DNA from: Pedobacter steynii
GTDB taxonomy: Bacteria > Bacteroidota > Bacteroidia > Sphingobacteriales > Sphingobacteriaceae
Length of the DNA stretch: 64,000 nucleotides
Assembly (NCBI RefSeq): GCF_900103665.1
Contig: NZ_FNGY01000006.1
Location: 124,001 to 188,000 of the forward strand
Direction: 5' to 3'
The notes below the pieces were generated by a model that saw nothing but the letters and a program-made list of their open reading frames with translations, was not told where the DNA came from and did not search any database. Of the stretch, positions 8,157-17,915 are shown piece after piece (the stretch's first letter is position 1; each line of letters begins with the position of its first letter). The position numbers and the translations under genes were made by a program.

Positions 8157-9051
8157 TTACCACATCCCCGTAATGTTAAAAGAATGTATCGATGGTTTGA
8201 ATATCAAACCTGATGGTGTATATGTGGACGTGACCTTTGGTGGTGGCGGACATTCAAGAGAAATTCTGAAGCATTTAGGTAAAGACGGAGTGTTGATCGC
8301 CTTCGATCAGGATCCTGATGCACAGAGGAATAAGATTGATGACCCACGTTTTATTTTTGTAGACCAGAATTTTGCCTTTATCAAAAATAACCTGCGCTTG
8401 CTGGGTTATAAAGCGGTAGATGGTATCCTGGCCGACCTTGGCGTTTCTTCTCATCAGTTTGATGTGCCGGAAAGAGGTTTTTCTACCAGGTTCGAATCTG
8501 ACCTGGATATGCGTATGGATAAACAAGGCGCTTTAACGGCTGCTGATGTTTTGAATACCTATACGGAAGATAAGCTTCATAAAATTTTCGGAATTTATGG
8601 TGAGGTGAAAAATGCCAAATCACTGGCCCGTGCGATTGTAACCGGCCGTGTGGAACAACCGATTAAAACACTTGCTGATTTTAAAAGAGCAGCAGGTGCA
8701 CATATTCCGAAAGGAAAAGAGCATAAATATATGGCTCAGGTGTTCCAGGCATTGCGCATCGAGGTCAATGCAGAAATTGAAGTGCTGGAGAATTTTTTAA
8801 TGCAAACGGCTGATGTCTTAAAAACTGGTGGCCGTTTGGTAGTGATGTCCTACCATTCTTTGGAAGACAGACCGGTTAAGAATTTCATCGCAAAGGGGAA
8901 ATTTAAAGGTGAGGTGGAAAAAGATTTTTATGGGAATGAGCAAAAACCCCTTAAAACCATCACCAGAAAAGCGGTGATTGCGGAGGCTGAAGAGCTGGAA
9001 CGCAATAGCCGGGCAAGGAGTGCCAAACTCAGAATTGGAGAAAAGCTATGA
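8143..9051 (+). CDS. rsmH: 16S rRNA (cytosine1402-N4)-methyltransferase RsmH
   Basis: Methylates C1402 in the ribosomal P site using S-adenosylmethionine. The 302-residue protein begins HIPVMLKECIDGLNIKPDG and has the SAM-binding loop DVTFGGGGHSREIL near residue 30, LADLGVSSHQFD near residue 90, and the C-terminal MSYHSLEDRPVKNFI. Two adjacent ATGs (8143 and 8146) are possible starts; an AGGAGG at 8136-8141 sits at a better distance from the second. Its stop overlaps ftsL by four bases. Confidence 0.95.
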   Translation: MMENNYHIPVMLKECIDGLNIKPDGVYVDVTFGGGGHSREILKHLGKDGVLIAFDQDPDAQRNKIDDPRFIFVDQNFAFIKNNLRLLGYKAVDGILADLGVSSHQFDVPERGFSTRFESDLDMRMDKQGALTAADVLNTYTEDKLHKIFGIYGEVKNAKSLARAIVTGRVEQPIKTLADFKRAAGAHIPKGKEHKYMAQVFQALRIEVNAEIEVLENFLMQTADVLKTGGRLVVMSYHSLEDRPVKNFIAKGKFKGEVEKDFYGNEQKPLKTITRKAVIAEAEELERNSRARSAKLRIGEKL

Positions 9052-9467
9052 ATAACGAGTTCAGGCACCACATAGAAGAGGAGGATTTGGAACCTGAAGA
9101 AATTCAGTTGAAGAAACCACGGAGGAAAGTAAGGGAGCCTGAAGGTGAAAAAGCGTTCTTTAAAAAGTTATTTACCGAAGGGGTAGTGACTAAGGAAGCG
9201 GCAACAGATATGTTACCGTTTTTACTGTTTTTGTCTGTTTTGTGTATGCTATACATTGCAAACAGCCACATGGCAGTCAAGAACATTAGAAATATTGACA
9301 AATTAAATAAAGAAGTAAAAGAGTTAAGCTGGGAATATAAGTCGCTAAAAGCAGACTTAATGTTCAAAAGCAAATTGACTGAAGTAGCAAAAAAGGTAGA
9401 TACATTGGGAATTAAGGAATTAACCGAACCTCCTAAAAAAATTGTAATCAACACAAATGAACATTAG
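9048..9467 (+). CDS. ftsL: FtsL-like bitopic cell division protein
   Basis: A 139-residue protein with a charged cytoplasmic N-terminus, one membrane helix at about residues 55-73 and a short periplasmic coiled coil (residues 76-115). That is the layout of FtsL, which joins FtsB and FtsQ and activates FtsWI. Sequence identity of FtsL proteins is very low, so the call rests on topology and position between rsmH and ftsI. It overlaps both neighbours (ATGA at 9048, eleven bases with ftsI). Confidence 0.75.
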   Translation: MNNEFRHHIEEEDLEPEEIQLKKPRRKVREPEGEKAFFKKLFTEGVVTKEAATDMLPFLLFLSVLCMLYIANSHMAVKNIRNIDKLNKEVKELSWEYKSLKADLMFKSKLTEVAKKVDTLGIKELTEPPKKIVINTNEH

Positions 9468-11556
9468 AGCAAACATATTATTACGTGTTTATCTGTCTTT
9501 CGGACTGATTGTACTGCTTGCCGTGGCAGTATTGGTCAGACTATGCGATGTACAATTTGTAGAGGGGCATAAATGGCGTGCCATGGCCGATAGCCTCTCT
9601 ACTAAGTATATCAATGTGGAAGCTGCACGTGGAAATATCTATTCATCAGACGGAAGTCTGCTGGCGACCTCAATTCCTGAGTATGAACTGAGGATGGATT
9701 TGTTTGCGGGCGGAATCGATGATGATAAAGTGTTCTATGGAAAAGTAGATTCTTTAGCGCTTAAATTATCTCAGTTCTTTAAAGATAAAACGCCTAAAGA
9801 ATATTCACGTTACCTGCGTTCGGCGAGACAGGATAGTGCCCGTTACCTGCTGATTAAACGTAAAATCGGTTATCAGGAACTGAAAACGATCAGAACATTC
9901 CCGTTGTATAACATCGGGAAATATTCAGGTGGTTTAATTGCAGTGCAACAGAACAAAAGAATTAAGCCTTTCAAATTCCTGGCTTCCAGAACAATCGGTT
10001 ATAAAAACGAGAACGTTGCCAATGGGGTAGGTCTGGAAGGCGCTTATGGAGATTACATCAACGGAGAAAGTGGTAAAAGATTGGTACAAAGGATCGCTGG
10101 TGGTGTTTGGATGCCGGTAAATGATGAAGCAGAAGTCGCGCCTAAAGAAGGAGCTGATATTATATCAACGATCGATATCAATATGCAGGATCTTGTGCAA
10201 ACTGCTTTGGAAAGACAGTTAAAACTGAGTGATGCAGATCATGGAACAGTAATCCTGATGGAAGTAAATACCGGTGAAGTACGTGCCGTAGCGAATTATA
10301 CCAGGGTGTCTGAAGGTGTTTATGAAGAGAAGTTTAATTATGCGATTGGTGGTAGCCAGGATCCTGGATCTACGTTTAAACTGGCTTCTTATATGGCATT
10401 GCTGGAAGACAAAAAAGTAGATACAAATACTTTGGTGGATACTGGCGATGGTTTTTACAGGATTCCGGGACATACGATTAAAGATTCACATGGCGGGATT
10501 GGTGTGGTAACGGTCATGAAAGCCTTTGAGCAATCGGCAAATACAGCGATTGCGAAATTGGTTAACATCCATTATAAGGATAATCCTTCTCAGTTTACGG
10601 ATCATTTATATGATATCCACATGAACAAGAGATTGGATTTACAGATCCCTGGAGAAACAAATCCGGTGATCAAAAATCCTTCTAACAGAAGCTGGAACAA
10701 GAACATGACCTTGCCACAAATGGCTTATGGTTATGAAATGCAGATCACGCCGCTTCAAATGCTGACCTTTTATAATGCGGTAGCAAATGATGGAAAATAC
10801 ATCGCACCGATCTTTGTGAAAGAGATCAGAAGACTGGGAAATCCAATTGAGCAATTCCATGCAAGGGTAATCAGCGATAGAATTTGTTCGGAAAAAACGA
10901 TTAAGAAATTGCAGGCCATGCTGGAATCTGTGGTGACCAAAGGAACAGGTAAGCTGATGGGCTCTCCGTTTTACAGGGTTGCCGGAAAAACAGGAACGGC
11001 ACAGGTGGCTGATGGTAACAAAGGATATGGAAAGAAAGTTTATCAGGCTTCATTCTGTGGATATTTTCCTGCAGACAAACCTAAGTATTCCATTATCGTG
11101 TCGATCAACGGGCCTAAGAACGGATATTATGGCGCAACGGTAGCTGGTCCGGTATTTAAAGAAATTGCAGACCGCATTTACGCAAGTGATATGCAGATGT
11201 ATAACAATGTAAAAGACCACCTGGTAGGGAATACGAAAAACCCGGAAGCTAAAGCCGGGCAGAGTAAAGCAGTGAAGAAAGTATACAATGCTTTAGGAAT
11301 TAAATCGCTTTATGCAGCTAAGTCTGCCTATTTCAATAGCATCGATACCAATAATGGTGTGGTGTACGAAGAGTATAATTCTATCAAAGGAATTATGCCT
11401 AATGTAAACGGAATGGGACTAAAAGATGCTTTGTATCTTTTAGGGAATGTGGGATTGAAAACTAAAGTGATTGGAAGTGGAAAGGTGTTTAATCAGTCGA
11501 TCCCTTCCGGAAGTAAAATAGGTAAAGGATTGGCAGTAGAATTAGAATTGAGATAG
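9457..11556 (+). CDS. ftsI: Penicillin-binding protein, division transpeptidase FtsI, with C-terminal PASTA domain
   Basis: Class B transpeptidase that crosslinks septal peptidoglycan with FtsW. There is a membrane anchor at residues 9-28, then the pedestal domain, then the transpeptidase domain with all three active-site motifs: STFK with Ser305, SAN at 360-362 and KTGT starting at Lys511. The last ~55 residues (GIMPNVNGMGLKDALYLL...) are a PASTA domain. At 699 residues the protein is longer than the E. coli enzyme, mainly because of this tail. It lies between ftsL and murE in the cluster. Confidence 0.95.
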   Translation: MNIRANILLRVYLSFGLIVLLAVAVLVRLCDVQFVEGHKWRAMADSLSTKYINVEAARGNIYSSDGSLLATSIPEYELRMDLFAGGIDDDKVFYGKVDSLALKLSQFFKDKTPKEYSRYLRSARQDSARYLLIKRKIGYQELKTIRTFPLYNIGKYSGGLIAVQQNKRIKPFKFLASRTIGYKNENVANGVGLEGAYGDYINGESGKRLVQRIAGGVWMPVNDEAEVAPKEGADIISTIDINMQDLVQTALERQLKLSDADHGTVILMEVNTGEVRAVANYTRVSEGVYEEKFNYAIGGSQDPGSTFKLASYMALLEDKKVDTNTLVDTGDGFYRIPGHTIKDSHGGIGVVTVMKAFEQSANTAIAKLVNIHYKDNPSQFTDHLYDIHMNKRLDLQIPGETNPVIKNPSNRSWNKNMTLPQMAYGYEMQITPLQMLTFYNAVANDGKYIAPIFVKEIRRLGNPIEQFHARVISDRICSEKTIKKLQAMLESVVTKGTGKLMGSPFYRVAGKTGTAQVADGNKGYGKKVYQASFCGYFPADKPKYSIIVSINGPKNGYYGATVAGPVFKEIADRIYASDMQMYNNVKDHLVGNTKNPEAKAGQSKAVKKVYNALGIKSLYAAKSAYFNSIDTNNGVVYEEYNSIKGIMPNVNGMGLKDALYLLGNVGLKTKVIGSGKVFNQSIPSGSKIGKGLAVELELR

Positions 11557-11557
11557 T

Positions 11558-13015
11558 ATGCAGTTACAAGATGTTTTATATGGAATAGCAATAACAAACC
11601 TGGTTGGCGTAACCAACAGGGAGGTGACTGCACTTGCTTTTGATTCCCGTCAGATCATTAAGGATACTGTATTTTTTGCGATTAAAGGAACTTTGTCCGA
11701 TGGGCATAAATATATAGCTGATACCATTAATGCAGGTGCTTCAGTAGTGGTTTGTGAGCAGATTCCTGAAAACAGACATGCAGAGGTGACTTATATTCAG
11801 GTAGAAAACACTTCGGTTGCCCTGGGTGCAATGGCGGCTAATTTTTACCATAATCCTTCTTCAAAATTAAAGCTGATCGGGATTACGGGTACAAATGGTA
11901 AAACGACCATCGCAACGATATTGTTTAAATTGTTCCGCGAGCTGGGCTTTAGTGTAGGCCTGATCTCTACGGTGCAGAACCACATCAATGATGCGGTAAT
12001 TCCTGCTACCCATACCACACCTAATCCGATTGCTTTAAACGAGCTGTTGCAGAATATGGTGGATGAAGATTGTGAATACTGCTTTATGGAAGTGAGTTCT
12101 CATGCGGTTGTTCAGCACAGAACTGAAGGATTGAGTTTTGCAGGCGGGGTGTTTTCAAACATTACACATGATCACCTGGATTTTCATAAAACCTTTGACA
12201 ATTATATCAAAGCGAAGAAAGCATTTTTTGACGGACTTCCGGCCAGCGCTTTTGCATTGACCAATCTGGACGACCGGAATGGAATGGTGATGTTACAGAA
12301 TACCAGGGCCACAAAACAAACTTATGCCTTAAAACAGCTGGCTGATTTTAAAGCGAAAGTAGTAGAGAACAGCTTTAATGGTTTACACCTGGATATTGAC
12401 CATTCAGATGTATTCTTTAAACTGGTAGGCTCTTTCAATGCGTACAACCTGTTGGCGGTTTATGGAACGGCGGTATTGCTGGGTCAGGATAAACTGACGG
12501 TATTAACTGCTTTGAGCAACCTGACCGGTGCGGAAGGAAGATTTGATTACATCACTTCCAGCCAGAACATTATCGGGATTGTGGATTATGCACATACTCC
12601 GGATGCGGTTCAGAATGTGTTGAGCACGATTAGCGACATCAGAAAAGGAACAGAACAAGTGATTACCATCATTGGCTGTGGTGGTGACAGAGATAAAACG
12701 AAACGCCCGGTAATGGCACAAGTGGCCTGCGACTGGAGTGATAAGGTGATCCTGACTTCGGATAATCCAAGGTCAGAGAATCCGCAAACAATTGTAGAGG
12801 AAATGGAAAAGGGCGTGTCGCCAACAAATAAACGTAAGACGTTGAGTATAGTGGATAGAAGAGAGGCGATAAAAACGGCTTGCCATTTAGCAAGGCCAGG
12901 AGATATTATCCTGCTTGCCGGAAAAGGGCATGAGAAGTATCAGGAGATCAATGGAGTGAGGTATCATTTTGATGATAAAGAAATATTAATGGAACAATTA
13001 AACTTAATCAGCTAA
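11558..13015 (+). CDS. murE: UDP-N-acetylmuramoyl-tripeptide synthetase MurE (meso-DAP-adding)
   Basis: Cytoplasmic ligase adding the third stem-peptide residue. The ATP loop GTNGKTT is at residues 111-117, and the central domain has EVSSHAVVQHR and the HDHLDFH segment. The amino-acid-specificity motif is DNPR (402-405), which in the family marks meso-diaminopimelate, in line with dapA elsewhere in the window. Length 485 is normal. Its stop shares a base with the mraY start (TAATG). Confidence 0.96.
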   Translation: MQLQDVLYGIAITNLVGVTNREVTALAFDSRQIIKDTVFFAIKGTLSDGHKYIADTINAGASVVVCEQIPENRHAEVTYIQVENTSVALGAMAANFYHNPSSKLKLIGITGTNGKTTIATILFKLFRELGFSVGLISTVQNHINDAVIPATHTTPNPIALNELLQNMVDEDCEYCFMEVSSHAVVQHRTEGLSFAGGVFSNITHDHLDFHKTFDNYIKAKKAFFDGLPASAFALTNLDDRNGMVMLQNTRATKQTYALKQLADFKAKVVENSFNGLHLDIDHSDVFFKLVGSFNAYNLLAVYGTAVLLGQDKLTVLTALSNLTGAEGRFDYITSSQNIIGIVDYAHTPDAVQNVLSTISDIRKGTEQVITIIGCGGDRDKTKRPVMAQVACDWSDKVILTSDNPRSENPQTIVEEMEKGVSPTNKRKTLSIVDRREAIKTACHLARPGDIILLAGKGHEKYQEINGVRYHFDDKEILMEQLNLIS

Positions 13016-14262
13016 TGTTGTACTATCTGTTTGAATATCTAAACCAGCATTACGATTTTCCGGGATTGAGGTTGTTTCAATACATCACTTTCCGTACTTC
13101 ATTAGCGGTGATTATTTCGCTGATCATTACCACGGTTTTTGGCCGTAGAATTATTGATTATCTGCAAAAAATGCAGGTAGGTGAGACGGTGAGGAATCTG
13201 GGCCTGGAAGGACAGATGCAAAAACAAGGAACACCAACAATGGGTGGAATCATGATCCTGTTAGGGATTCTGGTGCCTACATTATTGCTGGCGAACCTTT
13301 CAAATATTTATGTTTTGCTGATGATCATCACCACAGTGTGGATGGGAATTATCGGTTTTGTGGATGATTATATCAAGGTCTTCAAGAAAAATAAGGAAGG
13401 TTTAGCGGGAAGGTTTAAGATCGTCGGACAGGTTGGTCTGGCTTTGATCATTGGCTGGACGATGTATTTCAATCCTAATATTGTGGTGAGGCAAACGGTG
13501 GATGAATCGGGAATCTCGAAAACTACGGCACCAATGGTGTTGAGACAAAAAGGAGAAAGTTTTTACTATACTCAGGATGTGAAATCTACGCTGACAAATG
13601 TGCCTTTTTATAAAAATAATGAGTTTGATTATGCCAAAGTCCTTAAGTTTTTGGGTGATGGATATGAGAAATATGCGGTTTTTGTATTCCTGTTGTTTGT
13701 GGTAATTATCGTAACTGCAGTATCCAACGGGGCGAACATTACGGATGGGATCGATGGTCTGGCAACAGGTACTTCGGCCATTATCGGATTAACCTTAGGC
13801 TTGTTGGCTTATGTATCTGGTAATACCGTGATCGCAGACTACCTGAACATCATGTATATCCCCAATTCGGGAGAGCTGATGATTTTTGCGGGTGCTTTTG
13901 TAGGTGCTTGTGTGGGCTTCTTATGGTACAATTCCTACCCTGCGCAAGTGTTCATGGGAGATACGGGAAGTCTGGCCATCGGGGGAATCATCGCAGCATT
14001 TGCGATCATGATTCGTAAAGAGTTGTTAATCCCGGTTTTATGTGGGGTATTCCTGATAGAAAATCTATCGGTAATTATCCAGGTGAGCTATTTTAAATAT
14101 ACCAAGAAACGTTTTGGTGAAGGGCGAAGGGTTTTCCTGATGTCGCCTTTACACCATCATTATCAGAAAAAAGGATACCATGAAGCGAAGATCGTTACCC
14201 GTTTCTGGATCATTGGAATTCTTTTGGCCATTATTACCATCATCACTTTAAAACTACGATAA
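13015..14262 (+). CDS. mraY: Phospho-N-acetylmuramoyl-pentapeptide-transferase MraY
   Basis: Inner-membrane enzyme that forms lipid I from UDP-MurNAc-pentapeptide and undecaprenyl phosphate. The aspartates of FVDDYIK (117-118) and NITDGIDGLATG (near 244) are conserved, and SPLHHHYQKKGYHE holds the HHH motif. At 415 residues it exceeds the usual ~360; the extra length is a hydrophilic insert at about residues 155-215 between two helices, commonly seen in Bacteroidota. It overlaps murE and murD by one base each. Confidence 0.96.
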   Translation: MLYYLFEYLNQHYDFPGLRLFQYITFRTSLAVIISLIITTVFGRRIIDYLQKMQVGETVRNLGLEGQMQKQGTPTMGGIMILLGILVPTLLLANLSNIYVLLMIITTVWMGIIGFVDDYIKVFKKNKEGLAGRFKIVGQVGLALIIGWTMYFNPNIVVRQTVDESGISKTTAPMVLRQKGESFYYTQDVKSTLTNVPFYKNNEFDYAKVLKFLGDGYEKYAVFVFLLFVVIIVTAVSNGANITDGIDGLATGTSAIIGLTLGLLAYVSGNTVIADYLNIMYIPNSGELMIFAGAFVGACVGFLWYNSYPAQVFMGDTGSLAIGGIIAAFAIMIRKELLIPVLCGVFLIENLSVIIQVSYFKYTKKRFGEGRRVFLMSPLHHHYQKKGYHEAKIVTRFWIIGILLAIITIITLKLR

Positions 14263-15605
14263 TGGAAAATAACAGGATAGTCGTTTTAGGTGCGGGAGAA
14301 AGCGGAGTAGGTGCAGCTATGTTGGCGCAGAAACATGGGTTTGATGTTTTTGTATCTGACTTTGGTGCGATTGCTTCTCAGTATAAAGAACGTTTACAGG
14401 AGCTGAATATCGCTTTTGAAGAAAAACAACATACCTCAGAAGAGATCTTAAATGCCACAGAAGTAATCAAGAGTCCGGGAATTCCGGATAAGGCTCCGAT
14501 TATTGTCGCGTTGAAAAAGAAAGAGATTCCGGTGATCTCTGAGATCGAGTTTGCGAAAAGATATACCGATGCAAAAACGATTTGTATTACCGGGTCGAAT
14601 GGAAAAACAACAACGAGCATGCTGACTTATCATATTTTGAAGAAAGCAGGTTTGAATGTTGGACTGGCCGGGAATATCGGAAATAGCTTTGCTGCGTTAG
14701 TGGCTACAGCTGATTTTGATTGGTATGTACTGGAGATATCCAGCTTTATGCTGGATGATATGTATGATTTTAGAGCAGATATCGCTGTTTTATTAAACAT
14801 CACGCCGGATCACCTGGACAGGTACGACTACAAGCTGGGGAACTATGCGGCATCAAAAATGCGTATCGCTCAAAATCAGGGTAGTAATGACACTTTCATC
14901 TATTGTGCCGATGATGAAGAGACGATAAAGGCAATGAAACACATCAGGTTTAATTCAAAAATGTACCCCTTTTCTATTCGAAAACAAATCGAAGAAGGAG
15001 CATACCTGGAAAGTAACAACATGCATATCAATATTAACCATAAAGACCCATTAACCATGTCTATCATAGAACTAGCGTTACAAGGCAAGCATAATATTTA
15101 TAACTCTATGGCTTCAGGCATAGTGGCAAAGGTATTAGAGATCAGAAATGCTACCATTCGTGAAAGTATGGGGGACTTCAGGAATATTGAACACAGACTG
15201 GAACATGTGGCAAAAATATCCGGTGTGGAGTATATCAATGATTCTAAGGCAACGAATGTGAATTCTACCTGGTATGCATTGGAAAGCGTAAATACCGATG
15301 TGATTTTGATCATGGGTGGTGTAGATAAAGGAAACGATTACGAAATGCTGAAAGACCTGGTTCGTCAGAAGGTAAGGGCAATCGTGTGCTTAGGAAAAGA
15401 CAATAAACGAATTCATGAAGCTTTTGAAGATGATGTGGAAGTGATCGTCAATACTTTTTCTGCAAATGAAGCGGTTAAGATGGCTTATCACCTGGCTAAA
15501 AAAGGAAATACGGTATTGCTGTCGCCGGCATGTGCAAGTTTCGATTTGTTCAAGAATTATGAAGACCGTGGCAATCAATTTAAGATGGCTGTGAAAGAAT
15601 TATAG
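14262..15605 (+). CDS. murD: UDP-N-acetylmuramoylalanine--D-glutamate ligase MurD
   Basis: Adds D-glutamate to UDP-MurNAc-L-alanine. The N-terminal Rossmann-like unit begins IVVLGAGESGVGAAMLA, and the ATP loop GSNGKTTT starts at residue 111. LNITPDHLDRYD and the central NDSKATNVNSTWYALES motif are the family's. The C-terminal domain has LLSPACASFDLFKNYEDRG, a MurD hallmark. Length is 447 residues. It starts in the mraY stop (TAATG) and ends three bases before ftsW. Confidence 0.96.
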   Translation: MENNRIVVLGAGESGVGAAMLAQKHGFDVFVSDFGAIASQYKERLQELNIAFEEKQHTSEEILNATEVIKSPGIPDKAPIIVALKKKEIPVISEIEFAKRYTDAKTICITGSNGKTTTSMLTYHILKKAGLNVGLAGNIGNSFAALVATADFDWYVLEISSFMLDDMYDFRADIAVLLNITPDHLDRYDYKLGNYAASKMRIAQNQGSNDTFIYCADDEETIKAMKHIRFNSKMYPFSIRKQIEEGAYLESNNMHININHKDPLTMSIIELALQGKHNIYNSMASGIVAKVLEIRNATIRESMGDFRNIEHRLEHVAKISGVEYINDSKATNVNSTWYALESVNTDVILIMGGVDKGNDYEMLKDLVRQKVRAIVCLGKDNKRIHEAFEDDVEVIVNTFSANEAVKMAYHLAKKGNTVLLSPACASFDLFKNYEDRGNQFKMAVKEL

Positions 15606-15608
15606 ATT

Positions 15609-16775
15609 ATGATCGCAATAAATAAGATTTTAGACAAAACAAAAGGAGATCGCTGGATATGGCTGATCATTATCCTTTTGTCTCTTATCTCTATACTTAC
15701 GGTGTATAGTGCTACGGGAACCTATGCTTATAAAGTTGGTAAAACAGTAGAAAAGGTTTTATTAACCAAGCATTTGATCTTCGTGATTATGGGGATAGGG
15801 ATGATCTATATCGCGCATTTACTGGATTATAAATATTACGCAGGAATTTCAAAGATCCTGATGATCATCACGATTCCATTGCTGTTTTATACGGCCATAT
15901 TCGGGGCGAGCATCAATGAGGCTTCCCGTTGGGTGAAAATTCCGGTGATCGGACTGACGTTTCAAACGTCCGATTTGGCGAAACTGGCATTAATTACGTT
16001 TCTGGCGAGAATGCTGACGAAGAAACAGGAAAATATTAAGGATGTAAAAGAGGCCTTTATCCCTATTATGGGATCGGTATGTGTCGTATTTGCTTTGATT
16101 GCATGGGCGAACTTGTCTACGGCAATCATGCTTTTTGGTGTAAGTATCCTTTTGCTCATCATTGGAAGGATCAGTATCAAACAGATCTCTATTGTATGTG
16201 CAGGCGGGGCGGTATTGCTGCTGCTGATTGTGTTTTTAGGCCCGAGGGCAGGAACATACAAGTCGAGGGTAAATGCGTTTTTGCATCCGGAGAAACAGAA
16301 TTCAGATAAGACCTATCAGGCGGATCAATCTAAAATTGCCCTGGCAACAGGTGGCGTTTTTGGAAAAGGACCGGGCAATAGTACGCAAAGGAATTTCTTA
16401 CCGCATCCGTATTCGGATTTTATCTTCGCGATTATCGTGGAGGAATATGGTTTGCTGGGAGCGATGACGGTGATTGTATTGTATCTCGTGTTGCTCTACC
16501 GATGCGTCCGGATTGTAACCCAAAGTCCGAAGGCCTTTGGGGCTTTGCTGGCTGCGGGCCTTAGTTTTAGTCTGACCATACAGGCTTTTGCTAACATGGC
16601 CGTAGCAGTAGGATTGGGTCCGGTAACAGGGGTTCCATTGCCATTGGTAAGTATGGGTGGAACATCAATGATCTTTACGAGTATCGCATTCGGGATTATC
16701 CTGAGTGTAAGTAGAGATGTAGAAGAAAAAGGCAGTAAAAAAGTAGTTGTAGGTGAAATACCTGCAATGGCATAA
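15609..16775 (+). CDS. ftsW: Lipid II polymerase FtsW (SEDS family)
   Basis: Septal peptidoglycan glycosyltransferase with about ten membrane helices, partner of FtsI. The 388 residues include family stretches such as EASRWVKIPVIGLTFQTSDLAKLALI, the loop QADQSKIALATGGVFGKGPGNS and GLGPVTGVPLPLVSMGGTSM near the C-terminus. RodA is the close paralogue, but the position between murD and murG argues for FtsW. Confidence 0.93.
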   Translation: MIAINKILDKTKGDRWIWLIIILLSLISILTVYSATGTYAYKVGKTVEKVLLTKHLIFVIMGIGMIYIAHLLDYKYYAGISKILMIITIPLLFYTAIFGASINEASRWVKIPVIGLTFQTSDLAKLALITFLARMLTKKQENIKDVKEAFIPIMGSVCVVFALIAWANLSTAIMLFGVSILLLIIGRISIKQISIVCAGGAVLLLLIVFLGPRAGTYKSRVNAFLHPEKQNSDKTYQADQSKIALATGGVFGKGPGNSTQRNFLPHPYSDFIFAIIVEEYGLLGAMTVIVLYLVLLYRCVRIVTQSPKAFGALLAAGLSFSLTIQAFANMAVAVGLGPVTGVPLPLVSMGGTSMIFTSIAFGIILSVSRDVEEKGSKKVVVGEIPAMA

Positions 16776-16781
16776 TATAAG

Positions 16782-17915
16782 ATGAAGAGAGCAACGAGAG
16801 TAATTATTTCAGGGGGTGGTACCGGCGGACATATTTTTCCGGCGATATCAATAGCGAATGCTTTAAAACGCATGGAGCCGGGCTGTGAAATTTTATTTGT
16901 CGGCGCTACAGGCAGAATGGAAATGGAAAAAGTTCCTGCTGCGGGATATAAGATTATTGGTTTAAACATCAGCGGTATACAAAGAGGCTCTATTGCGAAA
17001 AATTTAAGTTTGCCATTTAAATTGCTTGGAAGCATGCGTAAGGCCTTGCAGTTAATTGCTGATTTTAAACCTGATGTAGTGGTTGGCGTGGGTGGCTATG
17101 CTTCCGGACCAATCTTGTTCGCTGCATCACTGAAAAATGTGCCCTACCTGATTCAGGAGCAGAATTCTTATGCGGGAATCACGAATAAATGGCTGGGTAA
17201 GAAAGCAGCTAAAATCTGCGTGGCTTTTGATGATATGGACCAGTTCTTCCCAACAGGAAACATCCTTAAAACAGGAAATCCGGTAAGGAAAGATGTGGTG
17301 GATATCGCACAAAAACACCATGCAGGAGCAGAATTGCTGAAGCTGGACCCGCTAAAGAAAACCATTCTGGTGACAGGTGGTAGTCTTGGTGCAGGGACAT
17401 TAAATAAAAGCATTGAAAAGCACCTTCAGGAATTGATTGATGCGGATGTGCAGTTGATTTGGCAAACGGGTAAGTTTTACTATAAAGGAATTGTAGAGCG
17501 GGTGGGCTTGGATTTTCATCCCAATATCAGAATCCTGGAATTCCTGAATAAAATGGACATGGCTTATGCTGCTGCCGACTTGATTATTTCAAGAGCCGGA
17601 GCAGGTACGATCGCAGAACTTTGTCTGATTAAAAAGCCGGTCATCCTGGTGCCTTCACCAAATGTGGCAGAAGATCACCAGACCAAAAATGCAATGGCAC
17701 TGGTTAAGCAAAATGCCGCATTGTTAATTGCCGACCGTTCTGCGGAAGATACGCTGATACCGGAGGCTTTGAGTTTATTAAACGATAAGGAACGCAGTAA
17801 GATGTTTTCCGAAAATATAGGAAAGATGGCTTTGCCGGATTCCGATAATATAATTGCAGAAGAGGTAATGATTTTAGCAGGGAAAGGAGGTCATGATGGA
17901 GTTAGAAAGGATTAA
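16782..17915 (+). CDS. murG: UDP-GlcNAc:lipid I N-acetylglucosaminyltransferase MurG
   Basis: Peripheral membrane GT-B enzyme that makes lipid II. The N-terminal glycine loop GGGTGGHIFPAISIANAL is at about residues 9-26; a second loop, TGGSLGAGTLNK, is in the middle; and the donor-binding SRAGAGTIAELCLIKKPVILVP with AEDHQTKNA is C-terminal. Length is 377 residues. The end overlaps murC by 23 bases. Confidence 0.96.
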   Translation: MKRATRVIISGGGTGGHIFPAISIANALKRMEPGCEILFVGATGRMEMEKVPAAGYKIIGLNISGIQRGSIAKNLSLPFKLLGSMRKALQLIADFKPDVVVGVGGYASGPILFAASLKNVPYLIQEQNSYAGITNKWLGKKAAKICVAFDDMDQFFPTGNILKTGNPVRKDVVDIAQKHHAGAELLKLDPLKKTILVTGGSLGAGTLNKSIEKHLQELIDADVQLIWQTGKFYYKGIVERVGLDFHPNIRILEFLNKMDMAYAAADLIISRAGAGTIAELCLIKKPVILVPSPNVAEDHQTKNAMALVKQNAALLIADRSAEDTLIPEALSLLNDKERSKMFSENIGKMALPDSDNIIAEEVMILAGKGGHDGVRKD